Of a DNA stretch of 64,000 nucleotides, positions 19,198-27,674 are shown one piece after another (the first letter of the stretch is position 1; every line of letters starts with the position of its first letter). The stretch comes from Murimonas intestini (GTDB lineage Bacteria; Bacillota; Clostridia; Lachnospirales; Lachnospiraceae). Under the pieces are notes generated by a model. That model searched no databases. It saw only the letters and a list, made by a program, of their open reading frames with translations, and was not told the DNA's origin. The stretch spans positions 124,001 through 188,000 of the forward strand of contig NZ_JANKBI010000004.1 in NCBI RefSeq assembly GCF_024622195.1, read 5' to 3'. The position numbers were made by a program, and so were the translations under genes.

Positions 19198-19309
19198 GTT
19201 AGTTATCTCAAATATTGATTAGTTGTTTCTAACTTATATTCAAAAAAATTAACAGTTAGTTTCTACTAACTGCATGCTTATTCTACACTACTATAATCTG
19301 TTTTGTCAA
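19198..19309 (-). promoter_or_regulatory. Promoter and repeated TTAGT-type operators of the ABC-YgbA-YbaN operon
   Basis: Read on the minus strand, TTGACA (19304-19309) and TAGAAT (18-base spacer) form a promoter. Immediately downstream is a perfect inverted repeat GTTAGTTTCTACTAAC (19255-19270; plus-strand reading). A degenerate copy ATTAGTTGTTTCTAAC (19218-19233) matches it at 12 of 16 positions, and a half-site GTTAGTTA starts at 19198. The placement downstream of the -10 is typical of a repressor. The motif resembles DtxR/IdeR-type iron boxes; that assignment is inference. Confidence 0.65.
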
Positions 19310-19360
19310 TACATAAATCCTGAATTTTCCATTTTCCCGCCAAATTTCCAAAACCATGTA

Positions 19361-19389
19361 TTGACAGGCATCAGCCCTTCCATCATAAT
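19361..19389 (+). promoter_or_regulatory. Promoter of the signal peptidase II gene
   Basis: A consensus -35 TTGACA (19361-19366) and CATAAT (19384-19389) are separated by exactly 17 bases and lie about 60 bases ahead of the ATG at 19450. Confidence 0.65.
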
Positions 19390-19449
19390 TATAAATCAGA
19401 TACACGCTGACCAGATTAAAGAAAGGACTGGAATCCTCCAGGTACTCTT

Positions 19450-19962
19450 ATGAAATATATAAAACAATATTTTGGGCACATCCTTGCACTGACAGTACTG
19501 GACCAGGCAGTCAAACTTCTTATCCAATTCTTCTGGCTTACAATAGATACGGACTTAATCGGACCTCTGCTCAGGTTCCGTCCTGTCCATAACACGAACC
19601 TGAGCTGGGCCGGCAATTTCATACCGTTCCTTTCCGGCGTGGAGGCCACTGTCATTTTGAATCTTCTGTGCATTGCCCTGTACATCAGCTGCTACGCCTT
19701 CTATAGAAGCAGACAAAAAGAGCCGGCAAAATCCGCAGCTTTTATTTTCGTCTGCGGGATGGCCGGCTGTCTGTGCAGCCTGATCGACAAAGTTTTCTGG
19801 GGCGGCAGTCTGGATTTCCTTCAGATCCCCCGGCTTTTCACATTTGATCTGAAAGACTGCTATCTGAGCGCTTCATTGTGCCTGTTTGTTCTGGTGGGTT
19901 TAAAGCACAGGGAAGACATCTCCTTCAGGGAATATTTCAGGTGGATACTAAAACGCCGTTAG
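19450..19962 (+). CDS. lspA: Divergent lipoprotein signal peptidase (signal peptidase II)
   Basis: 170 aa with four membrane helices. LDQAVKLLIQ near the N-terminus and VHNTNLSWAGNFIPF correspond to the LspA LDQ and Asn-rich blocks. The two catalytic aspartates are probably in CSLIDKVFWGGSLDFL and TFDLKDCYLSAS. The usual GN(L/I)IDR and FNxAD motifs are both altered (CSLIDK; FDLKD), so this may be a paralogue with its own substrates rather than the housekeeping enzyme. It stands alone behind its own promoter, divergent from the ABC-YgbA operon. Its stop overlaps the end of a degraded isomerase gene. Confidence 0.78.
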   Translation: MKYIKQYFGHILALTVLDQAVKLLIQFFWLTIDTDLIGPLLRFRPVHNTNLSWAGNFIPFLSGVEATVILNLLCIALYISCYAFYRSRQKEPAKSAAFIFVCGMAGCLCSLIDKVFWGGSLDFLQIPRLFTFDLKDCYLSASLCLFVLVGLKHREDISFREYFRWILKRR

Positions 19963-20440
19963 CCTGAAAGCATCCAGCCTTTTGGCCCTCACATACGCTT
20001 CTTGCAAAAACTTTTCTGCCGTCAGATCCAGATAGTCCCAGTTCATAGACTCTAATGCAGTGGCGCCTGTATATCCTGTCTGAGCAATCTTTCTCATAAC
20101 ACACGGCCAGTCGATACCGCCGTCAAACGGCAGCTGATGCTGGGAATGTTTCCCTCCGTTGTCATGTAAATGCAGAGCCATCAGCCGCTTGCCATACATG
20201 GATAATAAATCATCATCCGGATTGTAGTTGCTGTGATGGCAGCAGTCATAACAGAATCCCACACGGCCGTAATCCACTCTCTTCAGCACAGTCTTTCACA
20301 CACTGCATATAACATTCAGCCAGGTCTTCTCCATCCGGATTGTCAGACCAGAGCTTGTCCTGGTTCTGGACCGGCGTATGGATATTCTCTATGATAAGCC
20401 CTTTTAGCTTAGGTGTGACTTCATTTGCTGTCACGGATAT
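19948..20440 (-). pseudogene. Relic of a sugar phosphate isomerase/epimerase (TIM barrel)
   Basis: Two out-of-frame pieces belong to one xylose-isomerase-like barrel. The upstream piece (about 20290-20440) reads LKGLIIENIHTPVQNQDKLW and CYMQCVKDCAEE. The downstream piece (19948-20289) reads YGRVGFCYDCCHH, LMALHLHDNGG, LPFDGGIDW and YTGATALESMNW. Between them about 75 residues of the barrel are missing and the frame changes, and the N-terminus is absent. Truncation ends at the promoter of the next operon. It is a non-functional remnant whose tail overlaps lspA. Confidence 0.8.
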
Positions 20441-20453
20441 CCCCTGCCCCGGC

Positions 20454-20482
20454 TTGCGGCAGTGTTTTCTTTTTGTTATGAT
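20454..20482 (+). promoter_or_regulatory. Promoter of the Opp/Nik-type ABC operon
   Basis: TTGCGG (20454-20459) and TATGAT (20477-20482) with a 17-base spacer lie 40 bases ahead of the first ATG of the operon, directly next to the isomerase relic. Confidence 0.6.
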
Positions 20483-20522
20483 GAGTAAGTTACACAAAGT
20501 GAATCGGATGGAGGCCCGTAAA

Positions 20523-21326
20523 ATGAGACTGGAGGTTGCGCAATTACATATTACTGCACAAATGAAAGGCGGAACGTTTAGCACTGTCGTCCAAAATATC
20601 TGCCTTTCTGTTGAAACAGGAAAACGTCTTGCCATTGTTGGGCAGTCCGGCAGCGGAAAGACAATGACGGCTATGGCCATTCTGGGCCTGCTGCCTGAAA
20701 ACTGCTCTGCTTTAGGTCATGTGGTATGGAATGGCATCGATATTCTCTCCTTGAATGCCAGACAGCGAAGAAGTTATCTGGGGACTGATTTTGCCCTTAT
20801 ACCCCAGAGTGGGGCAGATTTTCTAAATCCCTCTCTGAAAGTTGGCACACAATTTCGTGAAGTTCTCCGGCGTGCCCGCATAGAGCGTTCCCTGCAGGGC
20901 ACACTCATGCACCGTCTGCTTTCAGGCACAGGTTTTGATGACCCTGCACAGATACTGCGCTCTTATCCCTTCCAGCTCTCAGGCGGTATGGCGCAGCGGG
21001 TCGTTATGGCTATGGCTGCAGCGGGGAATCCCCATCTGGTCATCGCCGATGAGCCTACACGCGGGATCGACCAGGAAAATATCAGGGTATTTTTAGCAAA
21101 TCTAAATACATTATTTAAAGATTCTGCCATATTACTGATCACTCATGATATTTCTGTTGCTGCCGCATGTGATGAGATCCTGGTAATGAATGACGGGCAT
21201 GTTATTGAGTCCGCCCCTGCCCGGATATTGTTGCAGCATCCCAAAGCGAAATATACCAGGCGGCTGATCTGCAATCTTCCCACGGCTTATACCAGCAAAA
21301 AGGAGGCACTCATCAATGATGCTTAA
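20523..21326 (+). CDS. Peptide/nickel-type ABC transporter ATPase (OppD/NikD-like)
   Basis: 267 aa from the ATG at 20523, which has GGAGG at good spacing; the longer frame runs into the neighbouring relic. Walker A is GQSGSGKTM, followed by LNPSLKVGTQF (Q-loop region), signature LSGGMAQRVVMAMA, Walker B LVIADEPTRGID and switch THDISVA. It is shorter than typical OppD because the C-terminal oligopeptide-transporter extension is missing, which resembles NikD. First gene of a six-gene-plus operon with its OppF/NikE partner, binding protein and permeases. Confidence 0.88.
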   Translation: MRLEVAQLHITAQMKGGTFSTVVQNICLSVETGKRLAIVGQSGSGKTMTAMAILGLLPENCSALGHVVWNGIDILSLNARQRRSYLGTDFALIPQSGADFLNPSLKVGTQFREVLRRARIERSLQGTLMHRLLSGTGFDDPAQILRSYPFQLSGGMAQRVVMAMAAAGNPHLVIADEPTRGIDQENIRVFLANLNTLFKDSAILLITHDISVAAACDEILVMNDGHVIESAPARILLQHPKAKYTRRLICNLPTAYTSKKEALINDA

Positions 21327-21987
21327 AGCAGATAAAGTCACGAAAGCCTATGGTGGAAAAAGGATACTTCAGGATGCCTCGTTTCATATTGGCAAAGGCG
21401 AATTTGTCAGTATCATGGGAACCAGCGGGGAGGGAAAATCCACATTTGCGCGCATCATCTGCGGCACCGTAAGGCCGGATACAGGCAGCATTTCCTTTGA
21501 AGGGACACCCTTGTGGCATACAGGTACATACCATCCTGCTTCAAATTATGCCATTCAGCTTATTCCGCAGCAGCCTTTTGCATCGCTTGATCCCCGACAG
21601 ACCATCACGGCCGCATTAATGGAACCTCTGCTCTTCCACAAAATATCCAGAAGCCGCAGTGAGGCACAGGCAAGAGCCCACGAATTGTTATCCCAGATGC
21701 ATCTGGGTCCTGAATTATTTAGCCGGCGCCCCGGTGAACTCTCCGGAGGACAGGCACAGAGAGCGCTCATCGCGCGAAGCCTGACATTAACACCTAAGTT
21801 ACTGATTGCAGATGAGGCCACTTCTATGCTGGACGTTTCATCTCAGACAGATATTATAAATATTTTCAGGACACTTGTGGAAAAGGAACACATTTCCGTG
21901 CTCCTGATCTCCCATGACCAGCCGCTGGTTGAGTCTGTATCACAGCGCATCTACCAGCTTTCACATGGAAAGCTGATGGAAATATAA
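21316..21987 (+). CDS. Peptide/nickel-type ABC transporter ATPase (OppF/NikE-like)
   Basis: 223 aa, overlapping the preceding ATPase gene by 11 bases. Walker A is GTSGEGKST, followed by IPQQPFASLDPRQ, signature LSGGQAQRALIARS, Walker B LLIADEATSMLD and ISHDQPL. Like its partner it lacks the long C-terminal tail of OppF. The two form the ATPase heterodimer of the importer. Confidence 0.88.
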   Translation: MMLKADKVTKAYGGKRILQDASFHIGKGEFVSIMGTSGEGKSTFARIICGTVRPDTGSISFEGTPLWHTGTYHPASNYAIQLIPQQPFASLDPRQTITAALMEPLLFHKISRSRSEAQARAHELLSQMHLGPELFSRRPGELSGGQAQRALIARSLTLTPKLLIADEATSMLDVSSQTDIINIFRTLVEKEHISVLLISHDQPLVESVSQRIYQLSHGKLMEI

Positions 21988-22004
21988 TTTACCAGGAGGA
22001 ACCT

Positions 22005-23600
22005 ATGAAAAAAATTTTTACAACACTGCTGACAGTTTCACTGCTTTTTGTTTTAACCGTCTGCAGCGCCCCACTCACACTCTCAAGCAAGGCTTCCGGC
22101 AATGAAATTGACACTTTTATAATTGGAACCACTGCTGAAATCACAACAGCCAACCGCAGTGAATATAATTTTGATGTAATTTCCGGCACTTTGTCACAGT
22201 TGGCCCCAGTCTATATTGACGGCGAGGGCAGCTACCATCCGCTGCTGTGTGATTACAGCACCAAGGACAGCAAGACCTGGACCTTAACTGTGCGGGACGG
22301 CATGGCCTGGCACGATGGCACACCTGTGACTGCCGATGATATTAAGTTTACATTTGAATATCTGGATACGCAGGGGGAAGAAGGGGGATATGCAGAACGC
22401 TTTACCGAAATCCGCGTAATCGACGACAAAACAGTTGAATTTGAACTTCCACAAGCAAATCCCCGTGAGCTTGCAAATATGGTAGTAGTCCGCATCATGC
22501 CGGAACATATTTATGAAGGCGTAGAAGATTATACAACCGTCCCCAACGAGCAGGCCAATATCGGATGCGGGCCTTATAAATTCAGCCGCTTTGATGCTGA
22601 TGCCGGTGTGGTGGAATTTGAAGCCTTCACAGATTATCCGGACGGAGCGCCAAAGGCAAAGACCGTGACTCTGAAGCTGTATGATAATCCGGACACCATG
22701 TATATGGCTCTTAAATCCGGCGAGATCGATATGGTCTACAAATACTCAGGCGGCGTGGATGCAGGAGTTATCTCTGACTTGGAGGACAGTGGCAATCTGA
22801 CCCTGATGCCTGTAAGTAATACTGCAAACAGCGCTGCATTGATCCTCAACAATAACACAGCGCCCGGCAATGATATTAATGTCCGCAAGGCAATCGCGTC
22901 GGCGATCGATTATGAAAAATTCCGTGAATTATTTGGCTCCGCCTACGCCATTCCGTCAACTGCAGGTTTTATACCTGAAGGTACATATGGCTATGTGGAT
23001 ACGCCTGTCCTGACCCGTGACCTGGATGCCGCCAGACAGTATCTGGAGGACGGAGGCTATACAGACAGCGACGGAGATGGCTTTGTAGAAAAAGATGGCC
23101 AAAAACTCTCCATCTCTGTCATGGTTCGTGATGACAAACCTGACCATGCCCGTTATGCCGAATTATTGCAGACAAATCTTGCTGAGATCGGCATAGAGAT
23201 CACACTGGATGTGCAGGAAGTCGCCGCATTCCGTGAACTTACGGAGCAACAGAGATCACAGCAGGCTGTCATTACCGGCCTGACCGCTTTCGGCATGGCA
23301 AAGAACCAGGGGCTTGCCGCCTTATATCTGTGGGGAGAAAACCCCATGAGCTATGGACAGGTATATGATGAAGCATATAAAGCGCTGCTGGATAAAGCAG
23401 ATGCCGCAGCCAGTATGGACGAATATAAAAAGGCAGCTGCAGAAATACAGGAATATTATGCTGAAAATCTCCCGGCAGTCGCTCTGTTCTGGGATGCTCA
23501 CGTTCAGGCGTATAACAGTCGTTTCTCCGGTTTTTCCGCAGACGGCACTTTTGGCATCCTGAATGTGCAGACCTGGATGGATCTGGCTGAGGCTCAGTAA
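22005..23600 (+). CDS. Family 5 extracellular solute-binding protein (OppA/NikA-like)
   Basis: 531 aa. The N-terminal signal contains LTVC at about residues 17-20, an imperfect lipobox (Val at -1), so lipid anchoring is likely but not certain. The mature protein carries the family 5 blocks: WHDGTPVTADDIKFTFEYL, GCGPYKFSRFD, LNNNTAPGNDINVRKAIASA and GLAALYLWGENP. No His pair diagnostic of NikA was recognised, so ligand (peptide, nickel complex or other) remains open. It follows the ATPases by 17 bases with an AGGAGG site. Confidence 0.9.
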   Translation: MKKIFTTLLTVSLLFVLTVCSAPLTLSSKASGNEIDTFIIGTTAEITTANRSEYNFDVISGTLSQLAPVYIDGEGSYHPLLCDYSTKDSKTWTLTVRDGMAWHDGTPVTADDIKFTFEYLDTQGEEGGYAERFTEIRVIDDKTVEFELPQANPRELANMVVVRIMPEHIYEGVEDYTTVPNEQANIGCGPYKFSRFDADAGVVEFEAFTDYPDGAPKAKTVTLKLYDNPDTMYMALKSGEIDMVYKYSGGVDAGVISDLEDSGNLTLMPVSNTANSAALILNNNTAPGNDINVRKAIASAIDYEKFRELFGSAYAIPSTAGFIPEGTYGYVDTPVLTRDLDAARQYLEDGGYTDSDGDGFVEKDGQKLSISVMVRDDKPDHARYAELLQTNLAEIGIEITLDVQEVAAFRELTEQQRSQQAVITGLTAFGMAKNQGLAALYLWGENPMSYGQVYDEAYKALLDKADAAASMDEYKKAAAEIQEYYAENLPAVALFWDAHVQAYNSRFSGFSADGTFGILNVQTWMDLAEAQ

Positions 23601-23608
23601 TTATCTAT

Positions 23609-24583
23609 ATGAAGAAAAAAATTTTAATTTCTATTGCCTGCTTATTTATTATAATAATCTTTAATTTTATTCTCCCCCGGCTTATGCCGGGGGATACTGT
23701 GCTTATGCTCGTAGGCATGGATGAAGAAACCGTAACTGAAGAGCAGTATGCGTACTATCAGGAAAAAACCGGCGCTAACCGCCCGGTCATGGAACAGTTC
23801 TGGGATTACCTGAAAGGTATCTGCACGGGCGACCTTGGCTACTCTTACCATCATAATGCAGACATTTCAAGTCTGATCGCTGCCCGTCTTCCCAATACCC
23901 TGCAGATTGCCCTGCCTGCCATTCTGATCTCCTCTTTAACTGCAATGGTACTCGGCTGTATTATGGGAATGAAAAAGGGCAGCCCCGCAGAACATGCCGT
24001 TACTTCCATGCAGATCATATTTGATGCATTCCCTTCTTTTTTGCTGGGACTGCTGCTAATTGCACTGTTTGCATTCAAACTGGGCTGGCTCCCATCCGGA
24101 GCTCTGAATTCAATCCGCGTACCGAACGGTCCCGCTGCTGCCTTCTGTGACCGTTTAAAGCATCTGGTCCTGCCTGTACTGACCCTGGTGCTCGGCACAA
24201 TTCCCTCAAAATATCTGATGATCTGTAATACTGTGGCTCTGCAGCGTAAAGAAAAATATGTCCTTTATGCCCGCAGCCGGGGGCTGAGCGACACATATAT
24301 TGCATTCCGGCATATTTTTCCTAATATCTGTCAGCCATTTCTGACAATGGTAGGGATGAATGTGGGCTTTGTAGTATCAGGCTCACTTATTATCGAAAAT
24401 ATTTTTTCAATCAAGGGCATGGGGAGCCTGATCTCCCAGGGCATCACTGCGCGTGATTACCCTGTTTTACAGGGCTGTCTATTCGTCAGCGCGGTCGTAA
24501 TCGTGATCACCACACTGGCCACAGATTTTCTATGCATTTTGGTTGATCCGAAGGTGAGGTATAAAGTCCATGAAGCGCAATAA
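23609..24583 (+). CDS. ABC transporter permease, DppB/NikB type
   Basis: 324 aa. An N-terminal helix is followed by an extracellular loop with ETVTEEQYAYYQEKTG, then five further helices. The cytoplasmic EAA-like loop YARSRGLSDTYIAFRHIFPN lies at about residue 225, and ENIFSIKGMGSL is also present. The C-terminus ends DPKVRYKVHEAQ, as in DppB proteins. It overlaps the next permease gene by 14 bases. Confidence 0.92.
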   Translation: MKKKILISIACLFIIIIFNFILPRLMPGDTVLMLVGMDEETVTEEQYAYYQEKTGANRPVMEQFWDYLKGICTGDLGYSYHHNADISSLIAARLPNTLQIALPAILISSLTAMVLGCIMGMKKGSPAEHAVTSMQIIFDAFPSFLLGLLLIALFAFKLGWLPSGALNSIRVPNGPAAAFCDRLKHLVLPVLTLVLGTIPSKYLMICNTVALQRKEKYVLYARSRGLSDTYIAFRHIFPNICQPFLTMVGMNVGFVVSGSLIIENIFSIKGMGSLISQGITARDYPVLQGCLFVSAVVIVITTLATDFLCILVDPKVRYKVHEAQ

Positions 24584-25397
24584 AGCTGTGTTAATATTCG
24601 GTGCCGGAATTCTTCTCGTATTCGGACTATTTACACTGTTCCCGGATATCTTTGCCCCCTATGCCCTGAAAGAAATGGACAGAGCATGGCTCCCCTGCAG
24701 CAGTGCGCATCTCCTTGGAACCAATGACATGGGGTACGATATTTTAACAGAATTAATATTTGCCAGCCGTACTACACTGCTGATCGGCCTGGCTGCAGCA
24801 CTTATTTCACTGGCGGTGGGCTCGGCTTTAGGACTGCTTGCCGGGTATCTGGCTGGATGGAAAAGCGGACTCATGGATGCCGTGATCCAGATTTTCCTGA
24901 TGATCCCGATGCTTCCCATGGCTATCGTTATTGCCGCCTTTTGCGGAAAAAATATGTTTAATATTATATTGATCATTTCACTGCTTGGATGGTGCGGCAC
25001 AGCCCGCACCGTCCGCACCCGCACAATGCAGCTCAAGCAGACGCCCTTTGTGGAAATGCTGGTAATCCTTGGAATATCGAAACGTCAGATCATGTTCCGG
25101 CATATCCTGCCTAACCTGCGGGAAGTGGTATTATCCCGCTATATCATGTCTGTGGCGCGCTGCATGATGCTTGAAGCAACCTTAAGTTTTCTTGGTATGG
25201 GTGACCCCACTGAAGTAACTTGGGGCAGAATGATCAACTTAGCCTATAAGCGAGGCGGCTTCACAAAAGGCGCCTACAACTGGCTGGTCATGCCCGGTGT
25301 GTGCATAGCGCTGATCATCATTGCCTTTTACTGTATCAACCACTATCTGGAGGCAAAAACCAGCGAGGTCTCCGGGGCACAGAGTTACTTAGAGTAG
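24570..25397 (+). CDS. ABC transporter permease, DppC/NikC type
   Basis: 275 aa. It has the OppC/DppC N-terminal periplasmic segment HLLGTNDMGYDILTELIF, five or six membrane helices and the coupling loop MLVILGISKRQIMFRHILPN. LEATLSFLGMGDPTEVTWGRM is a strong DppC-family block. It pairs with the preceding DppB-type permease. The overlap of reading frames supports one polycistronic unit. Confidence 0.92.
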   Translation: MKRNKAVLIFGAGILLVFGLFTLFPDIFAPYALKEMDRAWLPCSSAHLLGTNDMGYDILTELIFASRTTLLIGLAAALISLAVGSALGLLAGYLAGWKSGLMDAVIQIFLMIPMLPMAIVIAAFCGKNMFNIILIISLLGWCGTARTVRTRTMQLKQTPFVEMLVILGISKRQIMFRHILPNLREVVLSRYIMSVARCMMLEATLSFLGMGDPTEVTWGRMINLAYKRGGFTKGAYNWLVMPGVCIALIIIAFYCINHYLEAKTSEVSGAQSYLE

Positions 25398-25440
25398 TTA
25401 TTTAGAGTTGTTATTTAAATTAAGAAACGGAGCGAAAAAT

Positions 25441-25962
25441 ATGAAGAAAGATTTATGGGAAAAGTGTGTTTCTTTTCATGGACATTCCTGCGGCGGGCTG
25501 GCCATCGGATATCAAGTCAGCATGTACGCAATGGAACTGCTTGAAGCCGGAAGGGCAGAGGATGAAGAACTCGTGTGTATTGCGGAATGTGATGCCTGCA
25601 GTGTGGATGCCATTCAGGTACTGCTTGGCTGTACTTTAGGAAAAGGCAACCTTCTGTTAAAGCTGCGCGGTAAACAAGCCTATTCCTTTTATAATCGTAA
25701 AAACGGAAAATCTGTAAGACTGGTACTGCGTGAAACTCCGGAGAAGAACAGGGATGAGCGCCTGAAATGGCTGATGGAAGGAGACTTCCATGACATGTTC
25801 AACTGCAACGCTGCCCCCGAACATGAGCCTGAGCAGGCACGCATTTTCAAAAATTATACCTGTAAAGAATGCGGGGAACGGACAGCCGAAAGCCATATAC
25901 ATCTGGTGAACGGCGAATATTTCTGTGAAGAATGCTATAAACCGTACCGGAGGATTTATTAA
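25441..25962 (+). CDS. FmdE-family protein with C-terminal zinc finger
   Basis: 173 aa from the ATG at 25441. The N-terminal domain has the FmdE signature SFHGHSCGGLAIGYQ followed by AECDACSVDAIQVLLGCTLGKGN, containing Cys and His residues able to bind a metal or Fe-S centre. The C-terminal part has a four-Cys treble-clef type finger (CKECGERTAESH...CEECY). FmdE proteins were named for a subunit of tungsten/molybdenum formylmethanofuran dehydrogenase, but stand-alone members have no proven activity. Its place behind an Opp/Nik-type importer suggests handling of an imported metal or metal complex. Confidence 0.85.
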   Translation: MKKDLWEKCVSFHGHSCGGLAIGYQVSMYAMELLEAGRAEDEELVCIAECDACSVDAIQVLLGCTLGKGNLLLKLRGKQAYSFYNRKNGKSVRLVLRETPEKNRDERLKWLMEGDFHDMFNCNAAPEHEPEQARIFKNYTCKECGERTAESHIHLVNGEYFCEECYKPYRRIY

Positions 25963-26735
25963 TGGGAGAATTTTTTGCAGATGTACATGCGTCTGCAAAA
26001 AGCCAGCTGGGCGGTGCATCCTGCCGGATCGCGGATACCCCCGAGATCACCATGCTTCGAACTGCCGAAAGCTATGAGGAATTACTGGGGCTTGCAAAGG
26101 CACTCTGCTGGCAGCTCCGGTATCTGGAGGCAATTGAAATTTATACACGCGCAATCGCTCTTAAGCCTGAAAGTCCTGCTGCCTACAGACAGCGGGCCGC
26201 CCGCTATATTTCTACACTGCAGCCCCTAAATGCCGTGAAAGACCTTCTGCAGTGCAGAGCTCTGGGCTTAGACCCAATGGATATATCCTACCGGCTGGGA
26301 ATAAGCTGCTATCTGGCAGGTGACTATCATGAAGCCATACGGGAATTCTCTGTCTGCTATCCCCTCTGCGATGATGAAATGGGAATTGCTGTCATATTCT
26401 GGCACACACTTAGTTCATGGCATATAAATGCCAGCCCTAAGCTGCTTCACCATTATCATACAGGAATGCAGGCGGGACATCATACGGCCTATGAGCGCGT
26501 AGCGGCACTTGCCGCCGGAAAGGCTGGCTTAAGCACTTTGCTGGATGAACTTGGATCCGAAACCGATGATATGCAATTTTCCATCCTTGGTTACGGAACC
26601 GCCCAATATCTTTACCATACAGGCTGCGCTAAACAGGCAGACTCACTCATCCGGCAGGTACTCTCACGTGACGGGTTCTGGATAACTTATGCTTATCTGG
26701 CGGCCTGGAATGCTCTTAACATGACTGATTCTTAA
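25962..26735 (+). CDS. Tetratricopeptide-repeat-like protein
   Basis: 257 aa. Helical repeats around residues 30-135 match TPR spacing (LRYLEAIEIYTRAIALKPESPAAYRQRA; then GDYHEAIREFSVC). No catalytic motif, signal or membrane segment is seen. The start overlaps the FmdE stop by one base, so the two are co-translated. TPR proteins usually act as scaffolds; here it may partner the FmdE-like protein. Function unknown. Confidence 0.7.
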   Translation: MGEFFADVHASAKSQLGGASCRIADTPEITMLRTAESYEELLGLAKALCWQLRYLEAIEIYTRAIALKPESPAAYRQRAARYISTLQPLNAVKDLLQCRALGLDPMDISYRLGISCYLAGDYHEAIREFSVCYPLCDDEMGIAVIFWHTLSSWHINASPKLLHHYHTGMQAGHHTAYERVAALAAGKAGLSTLLDELGSETDDMQFSILGYGTAQYLYHTGCAKQADSLIRQVLSRDGFWITYAYLAAWNALNMTDS

Positions 26736-26739
26736 GATC

Positions 26740-26772
26740 AGCAGGTTTGTACAATTAATGCACAGACCTGCT
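26740..26772. terminator. Hairpin between convergent operons
   Basis: AGCAGGTTTGT (26740-26750) and ACAGACCTGCT (26762-26772) pair over 11 positions with one G-T wobble. It lies between the convergent TPR gene and creatininase-family gene. No strong T run follows on either strand, so it may be a weak bidirectional terminator or an mRNA-end stabiliser. Confidence 0.5.
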
Positions 26773-26815
26773 GCATAGTTCTTCATACCTATTATCTGCG
26801 CATCTTATTCCTTTC

Positions 26816-27601
26816 CTACAGCCAGCTCCCCCACCCATCATAATACTCCTTCATAATTTCAGGAGCTGTCTCATCTGCTTTTATCCTTTTCACCACATCA
26901 GCTACATAAGCCGCAGCAATCTCATATTTTTTTATTCCAATTTCAGGACAGGCTCCTGACGGGCTGCCGTCCTGGTGCGTGGGGTGGTCACAGTACCAGC
27001 TCACAGGTGTGGATGCGCCCCGGAGGTGATCCAGCCTGTGTAGGTTTTCAGCTCCCGCGGCATTCACTCTGTCCATATGGACCAGCTCAGGGTGATATGC
27101 CATGACCAGCTCTGTCTCTGTGCGGGCAGCATGGCCGTCATCGTCTGAGGGTGCAAAATCCCGGCAGCATTCTTCAATAATGTCGAAGACTCCTATCTTA
27201 TACAAGGTATAATCCCTTTTCTCATATAACTGGGCCTGGAGAAAATAATCCAGAAAATTAATATTTCCGCCGTGTGATTCCAGAAGTACGATCTTCCTGA
27301 ATCCATTCCTCCTGATCTCATCAACTGCCTCCTGCAGTAATTTCATCTGCAGTTCAGGCGATACAGCAATAGTACCCGGCACATGCCTGGCCTCATTGAT
27401 CTGTCCAAAATAGTAATATGGAAAGATCACAAAGGGTTCCAGCCTGGCGGCCATCTCCGCAATAGTGCGCCCTATGATCATATCTGTCCCAAGAGGCAGA
27501 TGGCTTCCATGCTTTTCCACTACTCCCATTGGTATCACGCAGACCCCTGTGCTTTTTACTGCTTCTGCAAAATCATCAGCTGTCAGCTCTTCCCAATACA
27601 T
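26816..27601 (-). CDS. Creatininase-family amidohydrolase
   Basis: 261 aa. Metal-ligand motifs of the creatininase/MftE family are present: MGVVEKHGSHLPLGTD (about 26-41), FGQINEARHVPGTI, ESHGGN (about 109-114) and DGHAARTETELVM (about 154-166). Family members hydrolyse cyclic amides or process small peptides with divalent metal; the substrate here is unknown. It is the last gene of an operon encoding a sugar ABC importer and an MBL-fold hydrolase, an unusual pairing that hints at an amide-containing or lactam-like sugar derivative. Confidence 0.88.
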   Translation of the reverse strand: MYWEELTADDFAEAVKSTGVCVIPMGVVEKHGSHLPLGTDMIIGRTIAEMAARLEPFVIFPYYYFGQINEARHVPGTIAVSPELQMKLLQEAVDEIRRNGFRKIVLLESHGGNINFLDYFLQAQLYEKRDYTLYKIGVFDIIEECCRDFAPSDDDGHAARTETELVMAYHPELVHMDRVNAAGAENLHRLDHLRGASTPVSWYCDHPTHQDGSPSGACPEIGIKKYEIAAAYVADVVKRIKADETAPEIMKEYYDGWGSWL

Positions 27602-27674
27602 ATTTATCCTCCTCTGATTTCATATTTCCTGTTTCATATTTCGGCAATGGGCTTTTTGTACTCTTTAACCATTT

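Noticed and set aside
20340..20522. N-terminal extension of the OppD/NikD-like ATPase
   Set aside because: The extension overlaps the isomerase relic and the promoter; the ATG at 20523 has the Shine-Dalgarno.
20246..20680. A separate 144-residue minus-strand gene
   Set aside because: Only its last third has homology, to the isomerase relic; the rest is antisense to the ATPase gene.
22005..23600. Naming the importer nikABCDE
   Set aside because: No nickel-binding residues could be recognised in the binding protein, so only family-level calls were made.
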